This document shows positions 1 through 8,517 of a DNA stretch of 50,426 bases, in pieces. The DNA is from Sulfuricella sp. (lineage in GTDB: Bacteria; Pseudomonadota; Gammaproteobacteria; Burkholderiales; Sulfuricellaceae). A model generated the notes under the pieces. It was not told where the DNA came from and ran no database searches. It saw only the letters and a program-made list of their open reading frames with translations. Position 1 is the stretch's first letter; the number at the start of each line of letters is the position of its first letter. Made by a program: the position numbers and the translations under genes. The DNA is taken from positions 1-50,426 of the forward strand of contig JAIOJM010000301.1 of the NCBI GenBank assembly GCA_019911785.1, in the 5' to 3' direction.

Positions 1-113
1 GAGGCGCGGAGGCGCAGAGAAATGAATGGGTTACAACGATCTTCTGTTTCTCCAAATGGGTGAGGTCGTGCAATACCATAACTCATTGTTTTTCCTCAGC
101 GCCTCTGCGTCTC
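1..113. repeat. Inverted pair of a GCGCCTC-type repeat
   Basis: The left arm (about 1-22) and the right arm (about 91-113) are inverted copies of one motif. The reverse complement of the left arm matches the right arm at 13 of 15 positions in its core GCGCCTCYGCGYCTC, where Y marks the variable positions. About 68 nt of AT-richer sequence lies between the arms. The left arm starts at the window edge, so the element may be longer. It looks like a dispersed intergenic repeat or a small non-autonomous element. I see no transposase and no clear target duplication. Confidence 0.5.
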
Positions 114-407
114 TGCGGTTCAACTAAGTTTTTTAGGATAATCTGGGTTGAACACGGATTTGGGCAAGCCGGGAAGAGGTGCTGCCTCCGCTGCCGGCGC
201 TGCAGCCGCAAGATTACCGAGTAGTTAAGAAGAGATTCACGGAGGTTGACTTGACCGTTCCGGCGGGGCGCGCTTTCCCGTCTGACCGCCTGGCCTCTTC
301 CGCACTCCATCCCTGATCCCGCAAATAGCGCAGCAAACGCCCTTCTATTCACCCGATCAAAAGCACCCTCAGCGTTCAATAATCGCTCATAGGCAAAGGA
401 GCCGCTC
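114..407. other. Gene-free leader upstream of flhB
   Basis: I see no convincing gene between the repeat and flhB. The open frame on the minus strand here runs into flhB and looks like a GC-rich shadow. AAAGGAG at 395-401 is a good ribosome binding site for flhB. AATAAT at 378-383 resembles a -10 box but has no matching -35 box. No sigma-28 or sigma-54 element was found, so the promoter of this operon is unassigned. Confidence 0.5.
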
Positions 408-1550
408 ATGGCCGAAGACAGCGATTTGGAACGAACAGAACCCGCCTCTCCCAGGCGCCTCGAACAGGCGCGGGAAGAAGGGCAGGTGCCGCGTTCCCGC
501 GAGCTCTCCACGCTCGCGGTGCTGCTGGCTGCCGGCGGCGGCCTGTGGCTGATGGGTTCAAGCCTGATGCGTGATCTGTCCGGGATGGTGAAAAAGGGCC
601 TGCAGCTGGAGCCGGCGCTGGCGTTTGAACCCGAGCTGATGCTCACGCGGCTTCATGAACTGACCCTGGACTCTCTCTTGGCGCTTTTCCCTCTCATGCT
701 GCTGGTGCTGGTTGCGGCGCTCGTCGCGCCGCTTCTGATGGGCGGCTGGCTGTTCACCCTGAAGCCCGTGCAGCCGGATTTCGGGCGCGTCAATCCGGTC
801 AAGGGGCTGGCGCGGATTTTTTCGGTGCACAGCCTTGCCGAGCTGGCCAAGGCGGTTGCCAAGGCCCTGCTGGTGGGCGCCGTGGCGGCATGGGTGATGT
901 GGCGCCACAAGGAAGCGGTATTGTCCTTGGCGATGCAATCCCTGGAGCCGGGGCTGTTCCAGCTGGGCCACCTGCTGGGATTGAGTTTCTTCGCCATCGC
1001 CGGCGCCCTGGCGCTGATCGCCGCCATTGACGTGCCGTTCCAGATCTGGGAGCACCGCCGCAAGCTCAAAATGACCAAGGAAGAATTACGCCAGGAGGCG
1101 AAGGAAACCGAAGGCAACCCGCAGGTCAAGGCGCGCATCCGTTCGCAGCAGCGGGAGATCGCCCGCCGGCGCATGATGTCGGAAATTCCCAAGGCCGACG
1201 TGATCGTCACCAACCCCACCCACTACGCCGTGGCCCTGTCCTACCGCGAAGGCGCCACGCGCGCGCCCAGGGTGGTGGCGAAGGGCGCCCACCTGCTGGC
1301 GGCGCGCATCCGCGAACTGGGAGAAGAGCACCGCGTCCCGATCCTGGAAGCGCCTCCCCTGGCGCGCGCCCTGTACCACCATACCGAACTGGGCGACGAA
1401 ATCCCGGAGACCCTCTACACCGCGGTGGCCGAGGTGCTGGCCTACGTTTATCAGTTGCGCCGCTACCGCGAACACGGCGGGGTTGTGCCGCAACCGCCGC
1501 AGGACGTGCCGGTGCCCGAGCATCTTGACCCAGGGAGCAAGACCCAATGA
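408..1550 (+). CDS. flhB: Flagellar type III export switch protein FlhB
   Basis: FlhB is an inner-membrane export-gate protein. Its cytoplasmic domain cuts itself and switches export from rod/hook to filament substrates. The 380-residue product has the usual family length, with an N-terminal half holding several hydrophobic segments and a cytoplasmic C-terminal domain. The autocleavage motif NPTH starts at residue 269, the same place as in Salmonella FlhB. The ATG is preceded by AAAGGAG at a 7-nt spacing. The stop overlaps the flhA start as ATGA, indicating translational coupling. It is first in the flhBAFG-fliA-motCD run. A second, truncated FlhB-like protein is encoded at 32548-32841. Confidence 0.97.
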   Translation: MAEDSDLERTEPASPRRLEQAREEGQVPRSRELSTLAVLLAAGGGLWLMGSSLMRDLSGMVKKGLQLEPALAFEPELMLTRLHELTLDSLLALFPLMLLVLVAALVAPLLMGGWLFTLKPVQPDFGRVNPVKGLARIFSVHSLAELAKAVAKALLVGAVAAWVMWRHKEAVLSLAMQSLEPGLFQLGHLLGLSFFAIAGALALIAAIDVPFQIWEHRRKLKMTKEELRQEAKETEGNPQVKARIRSQQREIARRRMMSEIPKADVIVTNPTHYAVALSYREGATRAPRVVAKGAHLLAARIRELGEEHRVPILEAPPLARALYHHTELGDEIPETLYTAVAEVLAYVYQLRRYREHGGVVPQPPQDVPVPEHLDPGSKTQ

Positions 1551-3634
1551 CCTCCACCTCCATCAGCCTTCCTTCGCTGAAAGGCGCGGCGGCTCTGCGC
1601 GGGCTTGCCGGGCCAGTGCTCGTCCTCATGATCCTGGCGATGATGATCCTGCCGCTGCCGCCGTTCATGCTGGACATCCTGTTCACCTTCAACATCGCGC
1701 TGGCGATCATGGTGCTGCTGGTCAGCCTGTACACCACGAAGCCCCTGGATTTCGCCGTGTTTCCCACCGTGCTGCTGCTCACCACGCTGCTGCGCCTGTC
1801 GCTCAATGTCGCCTCCACCCGGGTGGTGCTGCTGGAAGGGCATACCGGCCCTGACGCCGCCGGCAAGGTGATCGAGGCCTTCGGGCATTTCCTGGTGGGG
1901 GGCAATTACGCCGTGGGGCTGGTGGTGTTCGTGATCCTGGTGGTGATCAACTTCGTGGTGATCACCAAGGGTGCGGGACGCATCGCCGAGGTGAGCGCGC
2001 GCTTCACCCTGGACGCAATGCCGGGCAAGCAGATGGCCATCGACGCCGATCTCAACGCCGGCCTGATCGGCGAGGATGAAGCCCGCAAGCGCCGCGCCAC
2101 GATCGCCCAGGAGGCTGATTTCTACGGCTCGATGGACGGCGCGAGCAAGTTCGTGCGGGGAGACGCCGTTGCCGGCGTGATGATCCTGCTGATCAACGTG
2201 ATCGGCGGACTGGTGGTTGGCGTTCTGCAACACGATCTGGATCTCGCGACCGCCGCCAGGAACTACACCCTGCTGGCCATCGGCGACGGCCTGGTGGCGC
2301 AGATCCCGGCGCTGGTGATTTCCACCGCGGCGGGCCTCGTCGTCAGCCGCGTCGCCACCGACGAGGACATCGGGACGCAGCTCGCCGGGCAGCTGTTCAG
2401 CAGACCCCAGGTGCTGGTCCTGACTGCGGGCATCCTCGGCGTGATGGGTCTGGTGCCAGGGATGCCGCACTTCGCGTTCCTGCTTCTGGCCCTGTTGCTC
2501 GGGGCGGTGGCCCACTTGCTGAGCAAGCGCGCCGGCATCACGGCAGAACCTGAATTGCCGAGGGCCGACGCGCTCGCGCCAGAAATCCAGGAAGCCAGTT
2601 GGCAGGACGTGACGCCGGTGGATACCCTGGGGCTGGAGGTGGGCTACCGCCTGATCCCGCTGGTGGACAAGGCCCAGGATGGCGAGTTGCTGCGGCGGAT
2701 CAAGGGAATCCGCAAAAAGTTCGCCCAGGAGGTCGGCTTTCTGCCGCCGGCGGTCCATATCCGCGACAACCTGGAACTGCGCCCCGCCGCGTACCGGATT
2801 ACCCTGAAGGGGGTGGAAGTGGGCAGCGGGGAGGCCAATCCCGGAATGTATCTTGCCATCAACCCCGGCCGCGTGGTCGCGGCGCTGCCCGGTCCGGCGA
2901 CGAAGGATCCGGCGTTCGGACTGCCTGCGGTGTGGGTCGAGGCGGGCCAGCGCGAGCATGCGCAGACCCTCGGCTATACCGTGGTGGACGCGGGAACCGT
3001 GGTGGCGACCCATCTCAACCATCTGATCAGCGGCCACGCCGCCGAACTGCTGGGCAGACATGAACTGCAGCAGCTTCTCGACCATCTCGGCAAGGAATGG
3101 CCGAAGCTGGTGGAAGACCTGGTGCCGAAACTGCTGCCGCTTTCCACGCTGCAGAAGGTGCTGCAGAACCTGCTGGAAGAAGGCGTGCACATCCGCGACA
3201 TGCGCAGCGTCATCGAGACCCTGGCGGAACACGCGGCCCGCACCCAGGATGCCGGCGAGCTCACCGCGCAGGTGCGCATCGCCCTGGGGCGCGCCATCGT
3301 GCAGCAGATCTACCCGGCCATGGCCGAGCTCCAGGTCATCGCCCTCAACCCCGACCTCGAACGCCTGCTGATGCAGGCGGTGCAGGCCGGTCCGCTGGAT
3401 GGCGCCGGAATCGAACCTGGCCTGGCGGACACGCTGATCAAGGAAGCCGGCCATGCGGCCCAGCAGCAGGAACAAATCGGGCTGCCCCCGGTTCTGCTGG
3501 TCCCGGGCCAGTTGCGGCCGCTCCTGTCGCACTTCCTGCGCCGGGCGATCCCCCAGCTTAAGGTGGTTGCCCACGCGGAGATCCCGGATTCGAGAAACAT
3601 CAAAGTCACTGCCATTATCGGAGGCCGAGCATGA
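1547..3634 (+). CDS. flhA: Flagellar export gate protein FlhA
   Basis: FlhA is the largest export-gate subunit. It forms the cytoplasmic nonameric ring that docks chaperone-substrate complexes and couples export to the proton motive force. The 695-residue length is typical. The first ~330 residues are dominated by hydrophobic segments, including the conserved stretch with PTVLLLTTLLRLSLNVAST near residue 70. The remainder is the soluble FlhA-C domain. The start overlaps the flhB stop by 4 nt and the stop overlaps the flhF start by 4 nt (ATGA at both junctions), so the three genes are almost certainly co-translated. Confidence 0.97.
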   Translation: MTSTSISLPSLKGAAALRGLAGPVLVLMILAMMILPLPPFMLDILFTFNIALAIMVLLVSLYTTKPLDFAVFPTVLLLTTLLRLSLNVASTRVVLLEGHTGPDAAGKVIEAFGHFLVGGNYAVGLVVFVILVVINFVVITKGAGRIAEVSARFTLDAMPGKQMAIDADLNAGLIGEDEARKRRATIAQEADFYGSMDGASKFVRGDAVAGVMILLINVIGGLVVGVLQHDLDLATAARNYTLLAIGDGLVAQIPALVISTAAGLVVSRVATDEDIGTQLAGQLFSRPQVLVLTAGILGVMGLVPGMPHFAFLLLALLLGAVAHLLSKRAGITAEPELPRADALAPEIQEASWQDVTPVDTLGLEVGYRLIPLVDKAQDGELLRRIKGIRKKFAQEVGFLPPAVHIRDNLELRPAAYRITLKGVEVGSGEANPGMYLAINPGRVVAALPGPATKDPAFGLPAVWVEAGQREHAQTLGYTVVDAGTVVATHLNHLISGHAAELLGRHELQQLLDHLGKEWPKLVEDLVPKLLPLSTLQKVLQNLLEEGVHIRDMRSVIETLAEHAARTQDAGELTAQVRIALGRAIVQQIYPAMAELQVIALNPDLERLLMQAVQAGPLDGAGIEPGLADTLIKEAGHAAQQQEQIGLPPVLLVPGQLRPLLSHFLRRAIPQLKVVAHAEIPDSRNIKVTAIIGGRA

Positions 3635-4884
3635 ACGTGAAAAAAGTTGTCGCCGCCACAGCGCGCGAGGCATTGCGCCGGGTGAGGGAAACCCTGGGGC
3701 CGGACGCGGTAATCCTGTCGAATCGCTCGGTCGAGGGCGGCGTCGAAATCCTGGCGCTGGCCAGCAACGAGATTTCGGGGGCGGCCACGACAGCGGAAGC
3801 GTTGCCGCGCAACGCGCGGGCAGGCCACAGCGAAGCCGCTGCGGACGCTGCCGCCGCCAGGACTGCGGTGGATGCGGGCTTCTCCTCCAGCATCATCAGC
3901 GAGATCAAGTCCATGCGCGGGCTGCTGGAACAGCAGCTCGCAGGCTTCGCGTGGGGCGACATGCAGCGGCGCGAGCCGGCCAAGGCCAGGATCATGCGCG
4001 ATATCCTGCGGGCTGGCTTCAGCCCCGCCCTGTCACGGCAATTGCTGGAAAAAATGCCCGCCGGCTGTGACGAGGAACAGGGCGCCAAATGGGTCAGGGC
4101 CGCGCTTGCCAACAACCTGCGCACCATGAACGACGAGAATGCGATTCTCGACCAGGGCGGCGTGTACGCCCTGATGGGTCCCACCGGCGTGGGGAAGACC
4201 ACGACCACGGCAAAGCTTGCGGCGCGCTGCGTGGTGCGCCACGGCGCCGACAAGGTCGCACTGCTCACCACCGACAGCTACCGTATCGGGGCCCGCGAGC
4301 AGTTGCGCATCTACGGCAAGATCCTTGGCGTCACGGTGCATGCGGTGACGGACGCCGAAGACCTGCGCCTCACGCTGGAGGAGTTGCGCAACAAGCACAT
4401 GGTGCTGATCGACACCGTCGGCATGAGCCAGCGCGACAAACTGGTGGCTGAGCAGGTGGCGATGCTGTGCGGCTGCGGCGACGTCAAGCGGCTGCTGCTG
4501 CTGAACGCCACCTGCAACGGCGACACCCTCGAGGAGGTGGTGCGGGCATACCAGGGCGGCAGCGTGAGCGGCTGCATCATCACCAAGGCGGACGAGGCGG
4601 CGGGGATCGGCATCGTGCTGGACGTCATCGTCCGCCACAGGTTGAAACTGTACTACATGGCCAACGGGCAGCGTGTGCCCGAGGACCTGCATCTGGCGAA
4701 CCGCCAGTACCTGCTGCATCGCGCCTTCAAACTGGTGTCGCAGGATTCCCCGTATCGCCTGCACGACGCCGAGCATCCGCTGGTCATGGCGGAACCTGGC
4801 CATCAGGCCGGGATGCCGGCTTTCGATCTGGCGTCGCTCAACATTCCCGGGGCAGGCTTCGCCACCGGAGCTTCCCTTGGCTAG
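3631..4884 (+). CDS. flhF: Flagellar SRP-like GTPase FlhF
   Basis: FlhF is an SRP-family GTPase that sets the cellular site, usually a pole, for flagellar assembly. The 417-residue product begins with the conserved MNVKKVVAATAREALRRVRE segment, followed by a variable alanine-rich linker and the NG domain. The P-loop GPTGVGKT lies near residues 183-190, followed by a DTVG G3 motif and TKADE as the G4 element (TKxDE/TKLDE is common). Its presence with FlhG argues for a controlled number of polar flagella. The start overlaps flhA by 4 nt, and flhG begins 4 nt after the stop. Confidence 0.95.
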   Translation: MNVKKVVAATAREALRRVRETLGPDAVILSNRSVEGGVEILALASNEISGAATTAEALPRNARAGHSEAAADAAAARTAVDAGFSSSIISEIKSMRGLLEQQLAGFAWGDMQRREPAKARIMRDILRAGFSPALSRQLLEKMPAGCDEEQGAKWVRAALANNLRTMNDENAILDQGGVYALMGPTGVGKTTTTAKLAARCVVRHGADKVALLTTDSYRIGAREQLRIYGKILGVTVHAVTDAEDLRLTLEELRNKHMVLIDTVGMSQRDKLVAEQVAMLCGCGDVKRLLLLNATCNGDTLEEVVRAYQGGSVSGCIITKADEAAGIGIVLDVIVRHRLKLYYMANGQRVPEDLHLANRQYLLHRAFKLVSQDSPYRLHDAEHPLVMAEPGHQAGMPAFDLASLNIPGAGFATGASLG

Positions 4885-4888
4885 GATC

Positions 4889-5761
4889 ATGGAAGATCAG
4901 GCGGAAGGCCTGCGGCGCCTGCTGGCCAGGGAATCCGTGCGTGCCGTGACGGTCACCGGAGGCGGCGGAGGGGTTGGCAAGACCAGCGCCGTGGTCAATC
5001 TGGCGGCGGCTCTTGCCCATGCCGGTCGCGATGTCATGGTGCTGGACGAGAACCCCGGGCGCAATCTGAACATTGCCCTGGGCCTGAAAGCGCGTTATGA
5101 CCTGCTGCACGTGATCCAGGGCCACAAGAGCCTGGAGGAAGTCATCCTTCCCGGCCCGGAAGGGATCGCGGTGCTGCCAGCGGCGCGCGGTTTGCAGGCT
5201 CTGGGCGGGCTCGCCCCGGAACAGCAGGAATGGCTTGCCGAATGTTTTGGCAGGCTGGCAAGGCCGGTCGATGTGGTGCTGGTGGACGCCAGGGCCGGCA
5301 GCGCGCTGCCACTTACTCTGGCCGCAGAGGAGGTGGTGGTGGTGGTGTCGCCGGCAGGGCCGTCGATTACCGAGGCATACGCCCTCATCAAATCGATGAA
5401 CCAGGATTTCGGCAAACGGCATTTCCGGCTGCTGGTCAACCGGGCGAGAACGGAACAGGACGCGCTGGCAATTTTCAATAACGTGGCGCGCACCGCCAGC
5501 CACTATCTTGCCGTGTCCCTCGACTACATGGGCTTTGTTCCGGTCGATGACCAGCTCAGGCGCTCCACCCAGCTCTGCTGCCCGGTGGTGGACGCATTTC
5601 CTGCAGCCCCTTCCGCGACGAGTTTCCGGCGCATGGCCAACAGCCTGGCGAGCTGGCCGCTCCCGAGGGAGAGCGGAGGCGGGCTGGAAAATTTCATGCA
5701 CCGCCTGATCCGGACTTGCCGCACGGATCAGGCAAATATCAGCCTGCAACTGGCATCATGA
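4889..5761 (+). CDS. flhG: MinD/ParA-like flagellar number regulator FlhG (FleN)
   Basis: FlhG is the MinD-type partner of FlhF that limits flagellar number. The 290-residue call starts at ATG 4889, directly after the flhF stop, giving MEDQAEGLRRLL, a typical FlhG amino end. A TTG at 4877 would add four residues. An upstream ATG at 4673 lies inside flhF and is unlikely. The Walker A region reads GGGGGVGKT at residues 24-32. The signature lysine of the deviant KGGxGKT motif is glycine here, while the P-loop lysine (residue 31) is kept. The switch I region reads LDENPG rather than the usual LDxDxG. The fold is clear, but ATP-dependent dimerisation may differ. fliA follows after 9 nt. Confidence 0.9.
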   Translation: MEDQAEGLRRLLARESVRAVTVTGGGGGVGKTSAVVNLAAALAHAGRDVMVLDENPGRNLNIALGLKARYDLLHVIQGHKSLEEVILPGPEGIAVLPAARGLQALGGLAPEQQEWLAECFGRLARPVDVVLVDARAGSALPLTLAAEEVVVVVSPAGPSITEAYALIKSMNQDFGKRHFRLLVNRARTEQDALAIFNNVARTASHYLAVSLDYMGFVPVDDQLRRSTQLCCPVVDAFPAAPSATSFRRMANSLASWPLPRESGGGLENFMHRLIRTCRTDQANISLQLAS

Positions 5762-5770
5762 GGTTAGAGC

Positions 5771-6484
5771 ATGTATACCGCAACAGGACTCATCGATAAA
5801 CAACAGTATCTCGTCGAGTTCGCGCCGCTGGTCAAGCGCATTGCCCATCACATGATGGTCAAGCTGCCGGCCAGCGTGGCGGTGGATGACATCATCCAGG
5901 CGGGGATGATCGGCCTGCTGGACGCGGTCAACCGCTACGAAGAAGCCCAGGGAGCGCAGTTTGAAACCTACGCGGTGCAGCGTATCCGGGGCGCGATCCT
6001 GGACGAATTGCGGGGGGCTGACTGGCTGCCCAGGGGGTTGCGCAAGAACCTGCGGATGATCGAGGCAGCCATCCAAACCCTGGGGCACCGCTTCGGCCGC
6101 CCGCCCAGCGAACAGGAACTGGCGGACGAACTGCATATGCCGCTGGCCGAGTACCAGCGGATGCTGCAGGAGGCCCGCGGCTACCAGATCATCCACTACG
6201 ATGATTTCAACGAATCCGATGACGAGCATTTTCTCGACCGCAACTGCCCCGATCAGCATCCCAGTCCGCTCGATGCCCTGCTCGATGAAAATCTGCGCGC
6301 CGCGCTGATCCAGGCGATCGAGGATCTGCCGGAGCGGGAAAAGACGGTGATGGGGTTATACTACGAGGAGGAGCTCAATCTGCGCGAGATCGGCGAGGTG
6401 CTGGGAGTGAGCGAGTCGCGGGTGTGCCAGTTGCACAGCCAGGCAATCGCGCGGCTGCGCAGCCGATTGAGAGACAAAGGCTAG
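5771..6484 (+). CDS. fliA: Flagellar sigma factor 28 FliA
   Basis: FliA directs RNA polymerase to late flagellar promoters and is held inactive by FlgM until the hook is complete. The 237-residue product has the compact sigma-28 layout: region 2 (VDDIIQAGMIGLLDAVNRY and the following RIRGAILDELR), region 3, and a C-terminal region 4 helix-turn-helix (LREIGEVLGVSESRVCQL). There is no region 1. It lies between flhG and motC in the same run. Its anti-sigma factor FlgM is encoded at 8517-8822, and four candidate target promoters are found in this window. Confidence 0.97.
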   Translation: MYTATGLIDKQQYLVEFAPLVKRIAHHMMVKLPASVAVDDIIQAGMIGLLDAVNRYEEAQGAQFETYAVQRIRGAILDELRGADWLPRGLRKNLRMIEAAIQTLGHRFGRPPSEQELADELHMPLAEYQRMLQEARGYQIIHYDDFNESDDEHFLDRNCPDQHPSPLDALLDENLRAALIQAIEDLPEREKTVMGLYYEEELNLREIGEVLGVSESRVCQLHSQAIARLRSRLRDKG

Positions 6485-6491
6485 ACCGGGC

Positions 6492-7232
6492 ATGGATATC
6501 CTCAGCATCATCGGCTTGCTGGTCGGGCTGCTGGCGATTGGTGGCGGGCAGGTGCTGGAAGGCGGCAGCCTCGGCGCGCTGCTCCAGGTCACGGCCTTCA
6601 TCATTGTCTGCGGCGGCACTTTGGGTGCGGTCATGCTGCAAAGCCCGGTGAAGGTGTTCGTGAGCGGAATGAAAATGGCGCTCTGGGTGTTCAGGCCGCC
6701 TGTCCTGTTGCCGCACGGCGTGGTGCGCCAGCTTATCGAATGGAGCGCCTTGGTGCGCAAGGAAGGGCTGCTCGCCCTGGAGCCGCAGATCGCGGGTCTG
6801 TCCGATCCCTTTGTGAAAAGGGGCCTGCAGCTCCTGGTGGACGGCGCCGAGCCGGAAAAACTGCGGGAGGCGCTGGAGGTCGAGATCGGCGCTTTTGAGG
6901 GATACCACCGTCAGGCCGCCAAAGTGTGGGAGGCGGCGGGTGGATACTCGCCCACCATCGGCATCCTGGGTGCGGTGATGGGGCTGATCCACGTGATGGA
7001 AAACCTGTCCGATCCGGCCCAGCTGGGAAGCGGAATCGCCGTGGCTTTCGTGGCGACGATATACGGGGTGGGGCTCGCCAACCTGGTATATCTGCCGATT
7101 TCGAACAAGCTCAAGTCCATTGTCGCCCAGCATGTAGTGATGCGCGAAATGCTGGTGGATGGCCTGGTATCCATCGCCGGGGGCGAAAATACGCGGCTGA
7201 TCGAAGGCAGGCTGCTGGGATATATCGTGTAA
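6492..7232 (+). CDS. motC: Flagellar stator protein MotC (MotA family)
   Basis: This is the MotA/TolQ/ExbB-family half of a stator, the proton channel that drives the rotor. The 246-residue product has two N-terminal hydrophobic segments, a cytoplasmic loop, and two more segments near residues 150-200 (SPTIGILGAVMGLI and GIAVAFVATIYGVGLANLVY). Its place after flhFG-fliA and next to an OmpA-domain partner fits the MotC/MotD set of Pseudomonas and many betaproteobacteria rather than a motAB pair near che genes. It starts 7 nt after fliA, so it is probably co-transcribed. Confidence 0.9.
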   Translation: MDILSIIGLLVGLLAIGGGQVLEGGSLGALLQVTAFIIVCGGTLGAVMLQSPVKVFVSGMKMALWVFRPPVLLPHGVVRQLIEWSALVRKEGLLALEPQIAGLSDPFVKRGLQLLVDGAEPEKLREALEVEIGAFEGYHRQAAKVWEAAGGYSPTIGILGAVMGLIHVMENLSDPAQLGSGIAVAFVATIYGVGLANLVYLPISNKLKSIVAQHVVMREMLVDGLVSIAGGENTRLIEGRLLGYIV

Positions 7233-7251
7233 CAGTTTGCTGCTTTACTTG

Positions 7252-7259
7252 GCCGATAA
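7252..7259 (+). promoter_or_regulatory. Sigma-28 -10-like octamer before motD
   Basis: GCCGATAA is an exact match to the FliA -10 consensus and ends 3 nt before the motD ATG. The octamer 11 nt upstream (CAGTTTGC) is a poor -35. AACAGTTT at 7231-7238 is better, but its spacing is 13 nt. A transcript from here would be nearly leaderless. I treat this as a weak candidate. Confidence 0.25.
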
Positions 7260-7262
7260 ACC

Positions 7263-8033
7263 ATGGCGCGCAAGAAAAAAACCGAAGACCACGACAACCA
7301 CGAACGCTGGCTGATTTCGTACGCGGATTTTATTACGCTGCTTTTCGCGCTCTTTGTGGTGATGTACGCCATATCCTCCGTGAACGAGGGCAAGTACCGC
7401 ATATTCAGCGATTCCCTGAGCAATGCCTTCAGCAGCGTTGCCAAAAGCCCCAATCCGGTCAGCATCGGCCAGTCCCCGAGACAGCCGATCGCCAAACCCC
7501 TGGGCTCCAGAAAGAATGCCGCCCAGCACCGGCGACAGGAGAAAATGCAGGCCATCGCCAGGGACATTCTCAAGGTGCTGGCGCCGCTGGTGTCGGGTGG
7601 GCAGGTGAGGGTCACCCAGAGCAGTCGCGGGATCATGGTGGAGATCAACGCCAGCGTGTTGTTCGCGCCCGGGCAGGCGGCGCTCCAGGACAATTCGGCC
7701 AAGGCATTGCGGGAAGTGGCCCTGGTGCTGAAGGACGAAGATCACATGATCGAGGTGGAAGGGCATACCGATCCCACGCCCATCAGTACCAGCGTGTTCC
7801 CCTCCAACTGGGAGCTTTCGACGGCGCGCGCCAGCAGCGTGGTGCGGCTGCTCATCGACAGCGGGGTGGCCGCCGGGCGGCTGTCGGCGGTGGGCTACGG
7901 GCCGAACCGGCCGGTTGAATCCAACGACACCGCGGAAGGCCGCGCCAGAAACCGGCGCGTCACGGTGACGATCCTCTCCGCCGTTCCGGAAAAAATCACC
8001 GAAATTCCGGTGGAGGTTCCACCGGTGCAGTAA
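7263..8033 (+). CDS. motD: Flagellar stator protein MotD (MotB family)
   Basis: This is the MotB-type stator subunit that anchors MotC to peptidoglycan. The 256-residue product begins with a basic cytoplasmic tail and a single transmembrane helix. That helix carries the proton-accepting aspartate in SYADFITLL (Asp22). The C-terminal half is an OmpA-like peptidoglycan-binding domain (IEVEGHTDPTPI, then NWELSTARASSVVRLL, then GRARNRRVTV). It pairs with motC, 30 nt upstream. No clear Shine-Dalgarno sequence precedes the ATG. It ends 10 nt from the convergent flgN. Confidence 0.93.
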   Translation: MARKKKTEDHDNHERWLISYADFITLLFALFVVMYAISSVNEGKYRIFSDSLSNAFSSVAKSPNPVSIGQSPRQPIAKPLGSRKNAAQHRRQEKMQAIARDILKVLAPLVSGGQVRVTQSSRGIMVEINASVLFAPGQAALQDNSAKALREVALVLKDEDHMIEVEGHTDPTPISTSVFPSNWELSTARASSVVRLLIDSGVAAGRLSAVGYGPNRPVESNDTAEGRARNRRVTVTILSAVPEKITEIPVEVPPVQ

Positions 8034-8038
8034 CCGCA

Positions 8039-8056
8039 GGGGGCTACACTGCCCCC
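8039..8056. terminator. Hairpin between convergent motD and flgN
   Basis: GGGGGC at 8039-8044 pairs with GCCCCC at 8051-8056 around a 6-nt loop, between the ends of motD (+) and flgN (-). It overlaps the flgN stop codon. There is no U-tract on either side, so termination is only a suggestion based on position. Confidence 0.3.
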
Positions 8057-8517
8057 AGCTGGCGCCCGCCGGTCAGTGTGGAAGGATGGCCGTCCGGCCC
8101 ATACAGGCCGGAGGCGTCGGCGGCGGAATGCAACACGGCCAGGGCCTGCCGGGTGTGGCCAAGCCGGGTATTGATCATCAAGCCGTTGGTCTGGTTAAGC
8201 TGCTGCGCCTTTTCTGCGAGGCTCAGGACTTCGCGCCATGCGGCAGCCGCGCCGGGGTTCCTTCCGAGAAAGCTCTCCATGCCATCGCGGTCAGCAGTGA
8301 GCGCCCGGGAAACCAGGCGGTGCCGGCGCTCCTCCCCCAGTTGCCCGAGTCTGGCCACCAGATCGGCCTTTTCGCTGGCCAGGGCGCCGACGCGCTCGGC
8401 ATCGCCGTGGACCAGGGCGTCCTGCTCGCTTTGCAGGACCTCCAGGAAGGCCAGCAGGGTGTTTCGCTCAGTGACAATCTCCACGGCATGAGCAGCGCTG
8501 GTCATGGCGGCGCCCAT
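8044..8517 (-). CDS. flgN: Flagellar export chaperone FlgN
   Basis: FlgN is the cytoplasmic chaperone for the hook-filament junction proteins FlgK and FlgL. The 157-residue product is a predicted all-helical protein, rich in Glu, Arg and Leu with heptad-like stretches (EILQSEQDAL-like, then LASEKADLVARLGQLGEERR). It has no signal or membrane segment. The ATG overlaps the flgM TGA by one base, and an internal start at residue 5 is possible. The family is weakly conserved in sequence, so the call leans partly on its position after flgM. Confidence 0.88.
   Translation of the reverse strand: MGAAMTSAAHAVEIVTERNTLLAFLEVLQSEQDALVHGDAERVGALASEKADLVARLGQLGEERRHRLVSRALTADRDGMESFLGRNPGAAAAWREVLSLAEKAQQLNQTNGLMINTRLGHTRQALAVLHSAADASGLYGPDGHPSTLTGGRQLGAV

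Noticed and set aside
1463..3673. Long open frame (736 codons) antisense to flhA
   Set aside because: It is a GC-rich mirror of flhA: Gln/His/Arg-rich composition, no ribosome binding site, no family resemblance. The plus-strand gene is certain.
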